DNA of 64,000 nucleotides from Pachyseris speciosa (taxonomy: Eukaryota > Cnidaria > Anthozoa > Scleractinia > Pachyseridae), in assembly GCA_016490735.1 (NCBI GenBank), contig JAEMWC010000238.1, positions 760,001 through 824,000 of the forward strand, written 5' to 3'. Both the position numbers and the translations under genes were made by a program. How positions within the stretch are numbered: the first letter of the stretch is position 1; each line of letters opens with the position of its first letter. Of the stretch, positions 41,025-52,100 are shown piece after piece. Below the pieces are notes generated by a model, which was given only the letters and a program-made list of their open reading frames with translations, made no database searches and had not been told where the DNA came from.

Positions 41025-42030
41025 TCAAACAACGACCAACTCGTTTCCAGCCTGTTGTATGACAAACTCTTTCTGGTACAAAACGGCGGCATATATTCTG
41101 TAATTCGCTGTGGCTGCGTGATTCAGCCGGTAGTTCAAAACCAGCTTTTTCTCATCCCCCGATCGGGCCCCCCATAGAGGGCAAAGGTGTCAAAGAAGTA
41201 AGGGTTCGCTTGGATGTTTTTCAACGACGCTGTTTTTTGAATGAAGACGAAGACGTGTTTGGCGTTTTTCACGCCGGAGGAAATCGTCCATTCCCCTTCC
41301 TCATCTTTTCTATCGGAGCTAAAAACCAACATTTCTTTCAAGTAGTGCCACTGAGTCGGTTTCAAGAAGCTTTCATTGACAAGCTTTTGGCCCGCAGGCA
41401 TCATCAGCAGTTTGGGGACCAACAACCCAAATCTTCGGACAACAATTCGGCGCGCGGTGCCGTCGTTTTGGAAAACCATTTCATCGTCACTCTGCAGCGC
41501 GATGTTGAACGTGAGTTGCATCGGGGGCAAGAGCTTGTCTTCCAAGTCCTCAAAGAACGAAAAGTGGTTAAGTGGAATCCCTGTTTTGACTGTTTTGATG
41601 GGGTCTCCCTGGGAAAGAAGCGCGCGGGCTCTGATGCCGTGGTTGGGTGAGTCGTCCGTTGTCACATTTGAGGCGTTGGTGTCGAGATACCAAAACTCGT
41701 CTTCGGCCATACTTTTGGCATAGTCGTCAGAACATTTCTGTAGGTTTTTGATGAAAATTATTTTGTGGATGCCGTTGGCTTCGTACAGGTCTTTCCCTGC
41801 GAATGACACCCTCATCGATCTGACGAGAGAGAAAGAGCCGTTGACTGGGGCCGACTGCGTGTCAGCCGCAATCAATGCCCCGTCGGCAGTGGTCTGAAAT
41901 TGGAAATCAACTCTGATATAGGCCTTTTACCAGTCGTAGATGACGTCCCGGTTTTTCTCCTGCGCTGCGCTCCTGCCAGATTGATTCGATCGTAATCAAC
42001 CTTCTCGAGCATGTGAGGCGCCCTGAACAT
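41025..42030 (-). pseudogene. Major capsid protein, internally deleted and frameshifted
   Basis: The central part (41135-41875) is open: SFSLVRSMRVSFAGKDLYEA, PLNHFSFFEDLEDKLLPPM, IVVRRFGLLVPKLLM, WTISSGVKNAKHVFVFIQK, then PYFFDTFALYGG. The N-terminus, with an AYIRVDFQFQTT strand, is in other frames up to an ATG at 42030. After the FALYGG segment the sequence goes almost directly into the C-terminal strands (KKLVLNYRLNHAATANYRIY). Compared with related capsid proteins, about 70 residues are missing. This is a different hexon subfamily from Polinton 1. Confidence 0.75.
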
Positions 42031-42055
42031 AGCGATATAGAAAGACAAAAAATTT

Positions 42056-42340
42056 TCAAAGTCGGTTTGCCAAAATTTGACTCAGTTTGAGCATTGCATC
42101 TGATTGGGGTGGGGCAGTGGGCCTGCGGCGTTTCTCCAACAACTGTCGAATTTTTCTGCCCCCCTTTTCAGCCACCGCAGCGGTTGTTTCCTTGGTTGAA
42201 GGCGGCTTTGCGGTTTTTTTCACAACCGGCGCCGCTTCTTTTTTGAGAGGTTTGCCAATGTCCATGAGGGTGTCACGGACCACACCCGTGGCTTTGTGTT
42301 TGACGCGATACCGGCCGGCGCGCGGGTCGAAAAACTTCAT
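42056..42340 (-). CDS. Small basic protein
   Basis: 94 residues, intact. Basic with Pro/Ala/Lys-rich middle (PLKKEAAPVVKKTAKPPSTK) and GGRKIRQLLEKRRRP. The KGG may be a protease site. It lies between major capsid and penton, and is probably a core or minor capsid protein. Confidence 0.5.
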   Translation of the reverse strand: MKFFDPRAGRYRVKHKATGVVRDTLMDIGKPLKKEAAPVVKKTAKPPSTKETTAAVAEKGGRKIRQLLEKRRRPTAPPQSDAMLKLSQILANRL

Positions 42341-42399
42341 TCACTCGCTTGGCAAATTCATCGTATACTTCAAGCAGAAATTCTTCAACCAGAAATTCA

Positions 42400-43164
42400 T
42401 CAATCAGAAATTTCTCGGATCATCAAATCCATAGCCACGTCCGCGCCGTTGAGGTCGAGGAGTTGTTTCGCCCGTCCGTGACCCGGATCCTCACCGAGTC
42501 GATCCGCGATTTGTTGACTGGATGGAATTTGGGGCACAGGGGCTCTTTCGTGAAGGGGTAGCTGACCTCGAGGTTCGCGGTGGAGAGAGAGGACAAAACG
42601 TCGATTGGCACGTCGTTCGCCCGCCGCGTGACCAAGGAAGACCCAGTCGACGCCCCTTGTGATGTTTGGAATCGTGCTTCCCGTGAAACTCGTCGCGTCT
42701 TTCAAAACCTTTTTGTCGAACCCAAGCAAATTGCCAAAATCCCCGTCAGAGAGGTCGAGCTCGTAATTTTGCGTCACCCCCACCATAACCTGGGTGATCG
42801 AGAAGTCGAAGTACAGACTGAAAATGTGCTTTTTGTCCGCGGCATCAGGGTCAACTAACCCCGTGTGCCCCTTCAAAAACCTGTTGATGCCTATGTAATC
42901 GTAGATCCCGTCGGGGAACGTCAACGTTTGCCAAGCTTCCCCTTTCTTCCTGAACTTGATTTCGTTGTTGCCGTAGGCGGTCGCGACGTTGTACCAGGAG
43001 TTGCTCATGGTGAGAAGCGTTTCGAGCGCGGCTTCCCATTTTAGCTGCCCGTCGAGCTCAATCGGTGAGTTGAAAAGAATTTCAAAGTCGTGGGTCTTTT
43101 GGGTGGCGCCGATGCTCTGCAGCTTCGCAAGGCTCGAGTCGAGCACCAGGTGGTACATCCTCAC
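42400..43164 (-). pseudogene. Penton (minor capsid), frameshifted
   Basis: From 43164: MRMYHLVLDSSLAKLQS, then a strand series HDFEILFNSPIELDG, KWEAALETLLTMSNSWYNV, IKFRKKGEAWQTLTFPDGIY. After GVDWVF the correct frame moves to another (VPIDVLSSLSTANLEVSYPF at 42423-42635), then returns near the end (LNGADVAMDLMI). Two compensating indels are likely. It fits the penton-like proteins of cnidarian Polintons and is only distantly similar to that of Polinton 1. Confidence 0.6.
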
Positions 43165-43175
43165 GCTATGTAATC

Positions 43176-44117
43176 GTGGAGAATTTTTCGCCCCTGAAAT
43201 TCATTGACAATACCAAGCCGGAGCAAAGAAGAGACTTTTTTTCAGAGTTTCGTCGTCGTGTTGCCGGCTTTGATCGAACCAAGTGCCACATACAGTTGAT
43301 GGATCTTGTCGTCGGCGGCGTCTCCCACACCACTGCTTTCCATTTCCCACTCTTCCTTCTTCTCCTCTTCTGGCCAGCCGATCGAGGGCCAGCGGGACAT
43401 GATGGCTTTTTCCCAATCTGTCCCCACAGATCCTGTCCGGGCTCTCGTTTCTTTCGGAGGGGTTCGTTTCAACTTCTCTTTCCCCGCCTAAAGCTGCTGT
43501 GGCGACAACTCCCGCCGTCCCCCGCCTCGGCAGGCGTAAATCTCTTCTTGGACTCTTCGAAGATCTGCCACCGAAAACCCGTGGAATGGCGAACTTTTCT
43601 TTTTCACTCTGTAGTTGGGATCGTCCCCGAACTGCGTGAGGAGCCGGTTGATCGTCTGCAGTTGGACAGATTCGCTGGTCCCTTCGAGCAAGCCAGTCAT
43701 CACCGGTTCCTCCCAGGTTTGGCGCGTTTCCTGCTTTGAGGCAGGAGTTTGTGGGGGCGGGAGGGAAGCTTCAGCATCACCGCTGGCCTGGAGGGGGTGG
43801 GCGTGGAAACTCTTCTTCTTCTCCCTCCTCGGTTGGTGATGGAGGAGGGGTTGGGGCCTCCGGCCGAAAATCGTCCCAACCGAACGGGTTGATCCTGTCG
43901 AGCTTGTCCATGTCATAGTCGGTCCCTTTTTCCTCCGGTGCGGGGGGCTCCAAACTGTTGTCCAGCCTGGTCGTGATCGGTTTGAAAAGCTTCTCAGCCT
44001 CGACCTGGCCAAACTCCTGGCGATTTTGTGCGTTTTAAACTTTCGGCGGATTTCTTGCCCCTGCTTTTCAACCTCAGCCTCGGCTTCTGCCTTTTGCTTC
44101 CATTTCTTCAGAGGCAT
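43176..44117 (-). pseudogene. Scaffold-like protein, several frameshifts
   Basis: From 44117: MPLKKWKQKAEAEAEVEKQG. The frame switches near 44035 (EKLFKPITTRLDNSLEPP, DYDMDKLDRINPFGWDDFR) and again near 43790 (LQTINRLLTQFGDDPNYRVK, HGFSVADLRRVQEEIYA). It then continues as a C-terminal piece from 43472 (DKIHQLYVALGSIKAGNTTT). It is Pro/Glu-rich and probably disordered. It is divergently transcribed from the ATPase. Function is inferred from position. Confidence 0.45.
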
Positions 44118-44153
44118 GGTGAGCTTTTGCGGCCTGTATATAAGTGGGAAAAA
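44118..44153. promoter_or_regulatory. Divergent promoter with TATA box
   Basis: The 36-base gap between the scaffold-like and ATPase starts contains TATATAAG at 44137-44144, ten bases before the ATPase ATG. Confidence 0.4.
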
Positions 44154-45116
44154 ATGAAAATTCCGAATTATGATCCCGACGTCGCCGCCACAAACGGTTT
44201 CTGGCAGGGGCATCCGGCCATGCCGGACGACGTTTTTCGGATGTTGATCTGCGTGCCCAGCAATTCAGGCAAGACGAACATCCTGCTCCACATGCTGTAC
44301 GAGCTGTTACATACATACATACATCACATTATTTACCCTCGGATTTTAGAGTAGCTTGTGCAGCTAATTTAATCATCAGATCATCACACCGGGAACTACG
44401 TCCCCTACTCTTTTCGAACAGTGTGTGGGTTCTTTTACGTCCCACAGAATCAATTATGAAGAGTTGTGAGACGGGACCTACGGTTTATCGTCCTTATCCG
44501 GGAAGACTAGAAAGTCTAACCATTTGCAGATGTTATTACAAAGGCAGCACTATCTCCTCAATTATTTAAAGACCCTGAGTGTTGGTCCGACTGGGGTTTG
44601 AACCACCGACCTCCCGCACGCTAGTCCGGTGCTCTACCACTGAGCTAACCGGTCGGCGGTTGGAGTTCGACAAAGTCTTGCTCTTTTCGAAAAACCTCCA
44701 CCAAAACAAGTATCAAGCGCTCTTGCGAGACTTCGCGAAAAACATCGATCCCGAGGTCATCGAGGCCCCCGGCGACGAAATCGTTCTCCTCAAGGAGCTG
44801 CCGCCTAACAATCAAATAATCGTTGTGTTCGACGACCTGGTTTGCGAAAAAGACCAAAACGACATCATCTACTGTTTCATCAACGGCCGGCACAGAAACT
44901 GCAGCGTCATTTACCTCACGCAGACTTATTACAAGGTCCCCAAAAACATCCGGGACAACTGCAGCCATTTCTGCCTGTTCAGCTTCCTTCCCAGGGAGAA
45001 CAAACGAATCGCCGACGAGCTGTGGGTTGACCACACCCTGCTGGACTGCGCCACCGACAAAAAGTTCTCCTTCTTTTACTTCGACAAACCTCGAAAACTG
45101 CGACGAAGACATATAG
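44154..45116 (+). pseudogene. Packaging ATPase (A32-like), split by a SINE
   Basis: The left part (44154-44309) opens MKIPNYDPDVAATNGFWQG and contains Walker A CVPSNSGKT. The right part (44661-45116) has Walker B IIVVFDDLV, then HRNCSVIYLTQTYYKVP and the C-terminal KFSFFYFDKPRK. A ~350 bp tRNA-derived SINE lies between, and a one-base change near the end leads into a short ENCDEDI tail. The gene would otherwise be about 205 residues. Walker A lacks the usual first Gly (PSNSGKT). It is interrupted and inactive. Confidence 0.8.
44310..44660 (-). mobile_element. tRNA-derived SINE inserted in the ATPase gene
   Basis: On the minus strand it starts at about 44660 with a tRNA-like head: A box TAGCTCAGTGG, B box GGTTCAAACCC. 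A ~230 base body follows, ending in a (ATGT)n tail at about 44310-44330. The Walker A side and Walker B side of one ATPase flank it directly. A target duplication is at most a few bases. Confidence 0.75.
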
Positions 45117-45117
45117 C

Positions 45118-47533
45118 ATGGCGTTTGCCAGACGGCTCGGTTTTTCCCGAAGATTCAGAGCGCCAACCCCAGGCCAAGGCGGCCCTGTCGGCCCCCCTGG
45201 ACCCCGAAGTTCGCGCGGAGAGAACAGGAATCCCAGTCCATGAGGTCCTCAGGATCCACAGGGGCCAACCGGCCCGCACGGACAGCACGGGCCTCAGGGG
45301 GCGCAAGGCCCTCGCGGAGAAGAAAGCCCACCTGGCCCAGCAGGCGCCCCAGGCCCAACGGGACGACAAGGGCCGAAAGGCGACCGTGGGAATGTTGAGG
45401 CCAAAGGCGCAAAGGCGACAAGGGCGCCAAAGGTGATGTCGGCCCCCACGGACCAGAAGGACCGCGTGGTGTTCAAGGGGTCAGAGGGCCGCAAGGAGCA
45501 CAAGGTCCGCAGGGACCAACATGCTCGGCGACAGGAGCTTTTCTGAAACTTGACGGGAGCACACCAATGACCGGCAACATGGACATGGGCGAAAACCTTA
45601 TCACCAACATGGGTTATCCCAAAGACATTCTCCACGCCACGAACAAAAGCTATGTCGAATCAGAAATTGCGCACTGTTTGAAAGTTGATGGGGCCAACCC
45701 CGCGCGGGATGATTTGAATATGGATGGAAATGCCATCATCAATTTGAAAGACGCCGATTCTACCACGCCCGCTGGCACCGCCGTCAACACGAAATATGTG
45801 GACGAGGGTTTGCAAACCAAAATTGACGTGACTGCACAACAAGACTTGAACATGAACAACAACGCGATCGTGAATCTTGCTCCGCCGGAAAGCGCGGCGG
45901 ACGCGGCGACCAAACAGTATGTTGATGAGTATTTCCTCCGAAGAGACGGAACAGAGCCAATGTATGGAGCCCTGGACATGGGTTCGCAAAGGATTACCTC
46001 TTTGCACGACCCAACCACCCTCGATGACGCGGCGACGAAAAAATATGTGGACGATTCCGCGGATGACTTTCTGAAAAAGGATGGCAGTCAAGCAATGACA
46101 GGCAATCTCGACATGGGGGCCCACAAAATCACCGCTCTCGAAAAACCGGTCGCTGAAATGGAAGCGGCAACGAAGGATTATGTGGATCATTCTCACCTTT
46201 CTCAGTCCGGCGGACAAAAAAGCCAATTTTCCTTCCTCATGGACGATGACGACGAGTCCTCATCCGAAAACAACATTGAGGTTCATGGGATTGTCAACTT
46301 CGCCGCCTCCCCACACGGGGTCAACAAAAACGCATACGAATTCACTCTCGTCAAAGACGCGGGCAGCGATGATTACTGCTCGCAGATCGGCGCTCAACCT
46401 CAATCCTCTTGCATTGGGGTATTACACGCTCGCGGTTGAGTACTTTCCGCCGGAAATGACAAATGTGTCGGTTCGAGCAAGCGCCATCGTCGCTTCCATC
46501 ACGAGCCAAACCACAGGAACCTTCACCAACGCGCCATACACGAAAACCCTCATTCAGTTGCACCACTGGAGTACCAACACCCCAACTACATGTTTTTGGA
46601 CCTGCACGGCTCCTGGATCAAGTGGCTCAACCACCGGCCACCTCGTTGTTTATGCGGTGTCTGGCACCGTTTCCAGCGTGGACTCGGGTGTCTTCGACAC
46701 AGTTTGGACTGTGGAAAATGGAACGATGACCATGCAAACCCCTTTGAATATGAATGGGGAGCTTCTTTTGCAACCAACATTGGGATCCGACTTGACTTTG
46801 AACCGCAAATATGTCATCGATGAAAATGCGGCACTGTTTGGTGGAACAAACGGGCAGATGACAATGATGAATGACTTGAATATGAATAGTTATTTGATTC
46901 TTGAACCAAAATTGGGTGGAAATTTGAATTTGAATGACCACTGGGTTTACGACAATGACTGCCCATTTGTTCAGCTCAATCGTCCACGGAATGAGAATGC
47001 AAAATGCGTTGAACATGGATGGGCATGTAATCCATCAACCGAAGTTGGGCGGTGATTTGGATTTGAATGGGCAAAGGGTGAAAGAAGGGAACACTCCCTT
47101 ATTCGCGTACCAAAATGGAGCTATCTACTTTTCAAAACCTGTGATTTTGCCTGGGTTGGTTTACAGGATAGCAAGCGACCCGCTAACCGGCACTTCAGCA
47201 ACAGAAGATGTTTTCTCCATGCCAGTGGTTTGGTCTCCATACACCCCCTTCTTCAAAGAGTCGATTCGCTGTGATGTGCACTTTTATGACCGCTGTTCCA
47301 TGCCCCGAAATGGATCTTTGAGAGTTAACACCACCACGGGGGGAGGGGGGGGGGCGTGAAAAAAAGATTGCAACCCACCATATCAACCAAGGACGGGGAC
47401 CAAGGAAGGGTGGGTAACTTTGGGGGCACTTAGGACGCATTTGTATTTGCCAAGGGACACCGCATTGACGTTCAAAATTACTGGCCTTGACCAGCACACC
47501 AAAGTCACGCTCGCCGCCGAATTCCTTGCATAA
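45118..47533 (+). pseudogene. Fibre/spike protein: collagen-like domain plus phage-tail-like repeats
   Basis: It starts two bases after the ATPase stop. After a basic head come Gly-X-Y collagen-type triplets ([20 protein letters not shown] and similar, across frames to ~45530). From 45540 there are at least four repeats of the form LKxDGxxPMTGxLDMGxxxIxxLxxP....DAATKxYVD (45560-46190). Degenerate versions continue (LNMNGELLLQPTLGSDLTLN, PKLGGNLNLNDHWV). A C-terminal globular part ends at 47533 (DTALTFKITGLDQHTKVTLA). Such repeats build trimeric beta-structured shafts in tail fibres. As a capsid-vertex fibre it would bind host cells; this is inference. At least three frameshifts. Confidence 0.65.
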
Positions 47534-48053
47534 ATTTTCACTCAGGAGGAGGAAACCACTGCCTTCTCCCGTCAACATCTTCGACTTCAACCACATCAAC
47601 CCGACCCTTGACAGGGACACAGTCGAAATGTTGAAAAAGCTTTACGCTTTCTATCAAAAAAAACATTGGGGCTACGACAAGTTCTTTCACACCTTTCAAA
47701 TAAAAAATCTGGTTTGCACTGTTGTTACGGGGAAGTTCGTCATCTCATCTGCGGTTGCGGGGGGTATCACCCTGAACCCAGTCGTCATCTGCGTTCTGAC
47801 TGGGGTCCTGCTTGGTGCCAAAGCTGTTGCCAGCTTCAGAAAATACGACAAAGAAGCAGAAAGGGCCAACTTTGCAAGGGTTGAGTGCAAGAAAATCCTC
47901 GACGCGATCCGCTTCCATCTCAGGCGTGAGGGTTTCGACGAAAAAGCCTTTCTTGACAGGCTAAAAATGGTTGACGACTTAGTCAGCGACCACTGCTTGG
48001 AGATCCCCGAAAAAATCCTGGCGAAATACGCCAAACGTTTCGTCGCGGAGTGA
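47487..48053 (+). CDS. Membrane-like protein of Polinton 2
   Basis: 188 codons from the first ATG. The real start may be later, since the head overlaps the fibre end. NPTLDRDTVEMLKKLYAFYQ is followed by two hydrophobic segments (KNLVCTVVTGKFVISSAVAG and LNPVVICVLTGVLLGAKAVA), likely a helical hairpin in a membrane. The end is helical and charged (RVECKKILDAIRFHLRREGF). No function known to me. Confidence 0.5.
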   Translation: MTSTPKSRSPPNSLHKFSLRRRKPLPSPVNIFDFNHINPTLDRDTVEMLKKLYAFYQKKHWGYDKFFHTFQIKNLVCTVVTGKFVISSAVAGGITLNPVVICVLTGVLLGAKAVASFRKYDKEAERANFARVECKKILDAIRFHLRREGFDEKAFLDRLKMVDDLVSDHCLEIPEKILAKYAKRFVAE

Positions 48054-48073
48054 ACGCGGTGTGAAGACCGCAA

Positions 48074-48541
48074 TCACGTTGTTTGATTCAAGTCCCACCA
48101 CCATTCATCGAACCTTTCTTTCGCCCGGCGACGCGTTGCTGGCTGTATTTTTTCGGCGAGCATTTCTTTTTTGCGCGGCCAAACTCTTTCTGGGACCGCT
48201 TGAAAGTAATCGTACAAAAAGCAAACGAAATTCACCGACCTGGGGAAGAAAAACTCCCTGAAATCGCGGATGAGGCTTCCCAAAAACTTCCACCGAGACG
48301 GGTCGCAGAGTTTCGTCCACCATCCGCAACGGCGCCGAATATTCTGTGTGAGAATTTTTCGAAGGTGGGTGTATGAAACAGGATTGACTGTCCACCCCAT
48401 CTCCTCCCTGGTTTTGGTTGGGGTGCCGACCTCCTCAACCCTTTGACAACTTTGACAAGCCAGTTTGAAATTCTCATGGTCCTCAACCATCGTTTTCCCG
48501 CAGCACACTCTTCCGTTTGCGATCGCGTTTGCATTCACCAT
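48074..48541 (-). CDS. Zinc-ribbon protein, possibly late transcription factor-like
   Basis: 155-residue open frame. Near the N-terminus NGRVCCGKTMVEDHENFKLA is followed by CQSC, a likely zinc ribbon with an imperfect first pair. A YTHLRKIL segment and an aromatic/basic C-terminal half (DFREFFFPRSVNFVCFLYDY, ERFDEWWW) follow. The zinc ribbon plus a Y..HL...L motif recalls poxvirus VLTF3-like factors of large DNA viruses, but the resemblance is weak. It overlaps the remains of the integrase on the other strand. Confidence 0.4.
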   Translation of the reverse strand: MVNANAIANGRVCCGKTMVEDHENFKLACQSCQRVEEVGTPTKTREEMGWTVNPVSYTHLRKILTQNIRRRCGWWTKLCDPSRWKFLGSLIRDFREFFFPRSVNFVCFLYDYFQAVPERVWPRKKEMLAEKIQPATRRRAKERFDEWWWDLNQTT

Positions 48542-48543
48542 CT

Positions 48544-49180
48544 TTCCCACTGGTTTATATGTAAATGGCCCTCTCAAATGGGCTGCCGCTGTCATGGGGG
48601 CTGTCTCCAGAGTCATGGAGGCGCATGGAACAGGCATTCGTCGTGGGCATGTTGAAGTGCACCGAGACCAGGCAATTGTGGAACGTTTCAACCGCACGCT
48701 TGCCGAGCGTCTGATCGGGCACCAGTACGCGGTCGAAAATTCGGCTGCCGGAGGGTGTGCGGTCTGTTGTGTGGGTGACAAGGCTTCCGAGGGTTGTTGC
48801 TACCCTCAACCAACAAACCACGCGGCTAACAGGGTTGGCGCCCGCAGATGCGATCCGAGAACAATTTGTTTTTCCTCAGCCGCAACTCCGTATTTCAGAC
48901 CTGTTGGTGCGGGGGAAAAAAGGCTCCCCCTTGGTGAAGAAGTACGCTATCTGTTCCAACCTGGGGAGTTGGAGGAGGCATACGAAGAGCCACAGACCCT
49001 GTTTGGTCTCTGAAAGTATTCGAGGTTGAAAAAAGGGTCATGGTGAAACCAGACCAACCTGTCATGTACTGGCTTTCCTGCCCCGAGGCGGGAGGTCACG
49101 ATGGACCAAAACGCAGCTTTGTTCGGGAAGAGTTGATGGTTGTCCCACCGAACTTCCTCCTGCCAAGCCTGGCTAGATGT
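48544..49180 (+). pseudogene. Integrase (rve), C-terminal part only
   Basis: Pieces in three frames give IRRGHVEVHRDQAIVERFNR (with the catalytic Glu), VWVTRLPRVVATLNQQTTRL, LPLGEEVRYLFQPGELE and DGPKRSFVREELMVVPPNF. The upstream catalytic Asp regions are absent; the sequence begins close to the zinc-ribbon gene start. It is truncated and inactive. It ends against the PolB gene on the opposite strand. Confidence 0.75.
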
Positions 49181-52100
49181 GGTATTCGATGGGTTCGGTG
49201 TGAATCCCGTCCGGCAACACCCACTGCTTGTCGTAGAATGCGCTCAGGCCCAGCTTCTGCTGCACATACGTCACCTTTCTCCCGTCTCTCATGCGGAATC
49301 CCATGTTCGTCCCCATGTCTTTGTTCCCCTTGATTGCCGCTTTGAAACGCTCTCTTTCTGGTACGTGTTCTGCCTCTGGTTCATACCTTTTGTACTGTAC
49401 TTGCTTTCGCCCCCGTCGGCGTCCACGAAATAGCACTTCGAGCAGAGCGCGATCATTCGATGGCCCTCGCACTCCAGCTTGAACAACGCTGGGGGGCGGC
49501 TGCTCCACTTGTCCCACGCGAGCCACTGATTTTTTTTTCCACCTCAAACTGGCTTCAGGCTTCACGACGTCTTCCAACTTTTCCTCGGAAATTGCCATGT
49601 AATTGCTGTCCGTGTCCATTTGGATCAACTCGAAGTTACGGCGGTCCACGAACTTGTCCAGGAAGTCAAAGTAAAACTCTGGAACGGCCTTCGGATTTTG
49701 ATTTGCGGCTTCCTGCTTTCGTACGTCGTACGCCTCCCAGATTTCCTCGAGATCTGAAAAGAAAGCGCTTCGCAACGCTCTGTCCTTCGTGTAGACGATA
49801 TTTGTTTGGCGCTCCAAGGCTTCGATGAGCTTCCGTACGCGCTGTTGCCCAAGAGTTTGAACACGTCTGCCAACAGGGCTTTGCTCTTGTCCGCATCCCC
49901 TGTTCGACGTGCCTCTGTCACCTGCTCCACGAACCAGGTGCAGATCTTCTTCGGTTGGTAATTGATTGTTCGGTGAACTGCTGTGATTTCCACTTCGTGG
50001 TCGATGTACCAACGGACTCCAGACAAGGCTCCCACCGGTTTCTGCCGGTGCTCTGCAAATTATCCATCATGTGATCCGGCACAGCTTCTGCCGGCACCTG
50101 CTTGTTAATGAAGAAGGGACACATCTCCTCGAACTTGGGGATCAGGCCTCAGGAACTTTAAGATCAACTTCTGCAAAACCTCACCACTGTCCCTCCTGCA
50201 AGCTTTGAACCGCTCTGACCCTCTGCTCTTCGGGAACATGAACGATCTGTTCCTTCCCACAGGGCATGTCCTGCAACATTGTTGACAGATACAAGGCATT
50301 GGCGTCGTAGCCCAGGATTTTTTTGCAGGTTTTCGGTTTCTCAACTTGATGGGACCGCAACTTCGTTACACCCACTTCGTGGTGGCGGGTAGGCACGAGA
50401 CTCGGACCCCCGACTACCGCCCCTTTCAACATGCCGTAAGCCTCTTTGCAAGGGCTCCACAACTCTGCCCCGCGCTCAACTGCTCCCCGCAGGAGATAAT
50501 GAAGACTGACTCCTGGAATGCTGACCGCATCTTTCAAGATGTCGATTCCCTTTTCAGAGTAGAAGGCGCGCATTTTGTGCAACGCTACGAGACCTGGCGC
50601 GACATCCAGATTGTTGTAGTAACGCAGCCATTCTGCAAAGCTCTTCATTCCCCTTTCTTCAAACAGACGAACACAACCTCTCCATTCCTGTGGAGTCAAC
50701 ACCCACTCCCCTTTAAGAGTTGAATACCACTCGGGATGGTCTGGCAAACCAGGATAATCAAGCTTTTATGGGCTTTCCAACCACTCATATGGAGCTGGTT
50801 CCTGGGCCCAAATAGTTGATTATGCTGAGGAAGCGAAAGTTTGGAAGAAGAAGGAACATCAGTTTGTTTACTTCTTTGGCCACTCTCACTTTTTCGCTTT
50901 TTCAGCTAGGAAATCCGCCAAATGTTCTTTCACGTCACTTTCAAGTCGTAGCGGCCCGAGTTGAGACCAAGCACAGGCACTTCGTTGCACCACCGCGAAA
51001 TCAGGGCTCGTTGGTCTTTAAGAAGCAGGTGGAAAATGTCTGGCATGAAAACCTTTTTGAATTCCTCCCTGATTCTTTTCCCCCGTCGTTCGACCTCTTC
51101 CACAAACTTGCGGAGCAGCTCTTTCGGGTCTCTGTCGCAGATGTTTGTCGGTTCGCGCTCGAATGTGTCTCCGATTGAGAAACAGATTGATTTGTGAACA
51201 TCTCGAACGTGCAGTGTGGGTGTTGGATCCTTCCTCTTTGTTTTGTCACCATAAGCCTCGAAGTAGAGGATGATTGCGTGGAGGTAAGTTCTTATGAAAA
51301 CGGGGAACAGAGCCTCCTTTGTTTGTTTAACTTGGCAGGACCGGGCTTCGACCACATGCAACCCCACTTCTCGCAGTTTTTGTGTCCATTGAAGTGTTGC
51401 TTGGTACAGATCTCCGCGGGTTTTCTCATCGTGGGCGATTTTTGTGTCGCGGTGGGGTAACATCGTGGGCAGCCGTGCCAGTAACATCCATGGTATTGGA
51501 AAACTGTTTTCCTCCCGAGATGGAGTCCATCCACTGGGCGGCCCAAAATCCATGGCTCCCCTCCGTGCCCACATTGGGCGTGGTGAATGTGGATTCTTCG
51601 TTGGCGGGCTTGTTGTTCCAACCGGCGGATCGCCTCGGGTGAAGCGGTTGATTTGGGGAAGAAAGCGTTCTCAAACGCGGTTTGTGGATTTTCGATTTTT
51701 TTGGTTGGGGCAGACCACCACGGTTGCTCCTCGTGAACATTTTGCGATGTGTCGTTGCAGATGAGGTGCTTGCGTGGATCTTGTTTGGCAGTGTGGACAA
51801 ACGTAGTTTAGGCCCAACGCTCAATCTTCTTCACAACAAACGCATGCCCTTCGTGGACACCAATTGTGAGTACGTTTGAGAGTTTCGGATTGGGGTTTCG
51901 GCGAAGGCGCCAATTTATTTCATCCCCTCGGGCTCATAAACCCGAATCCCCAACCAATCGGTAAAGGGCTTATCGTGGTTAAAATGTTGTTCAACTTTGT
52001 CAAGCTCATCAAGTGAAGTTTTTGGGCAGTCGCGTGGAATGGTTTCAAGCTGGTAAAAACTCTTCGCCAACTCGCGGGCCTTTTGGGTGCTTCGGTGGGG

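Noticed and set aside
40095..41062. Long plus-strand ORFs of 243 and 307 codons
   Set aside because: They are antisense shadows of the minus-strand pVI/protease gene, whose motifs are clear.
44579..44660. tRNA gene on the minus strand
   Set aside because: Although A and B boxes are present, it forms the head of a longer dispersed-type SINE with a (ATGT)n tail, so it was annotated as SINE, not tRNA.
45076..46226. Minus-strand ORFs opposite the fibre gene
   Set aside because: The repeat periodicity and Gly-X-Y pattern are meaningful only on the plus strand.
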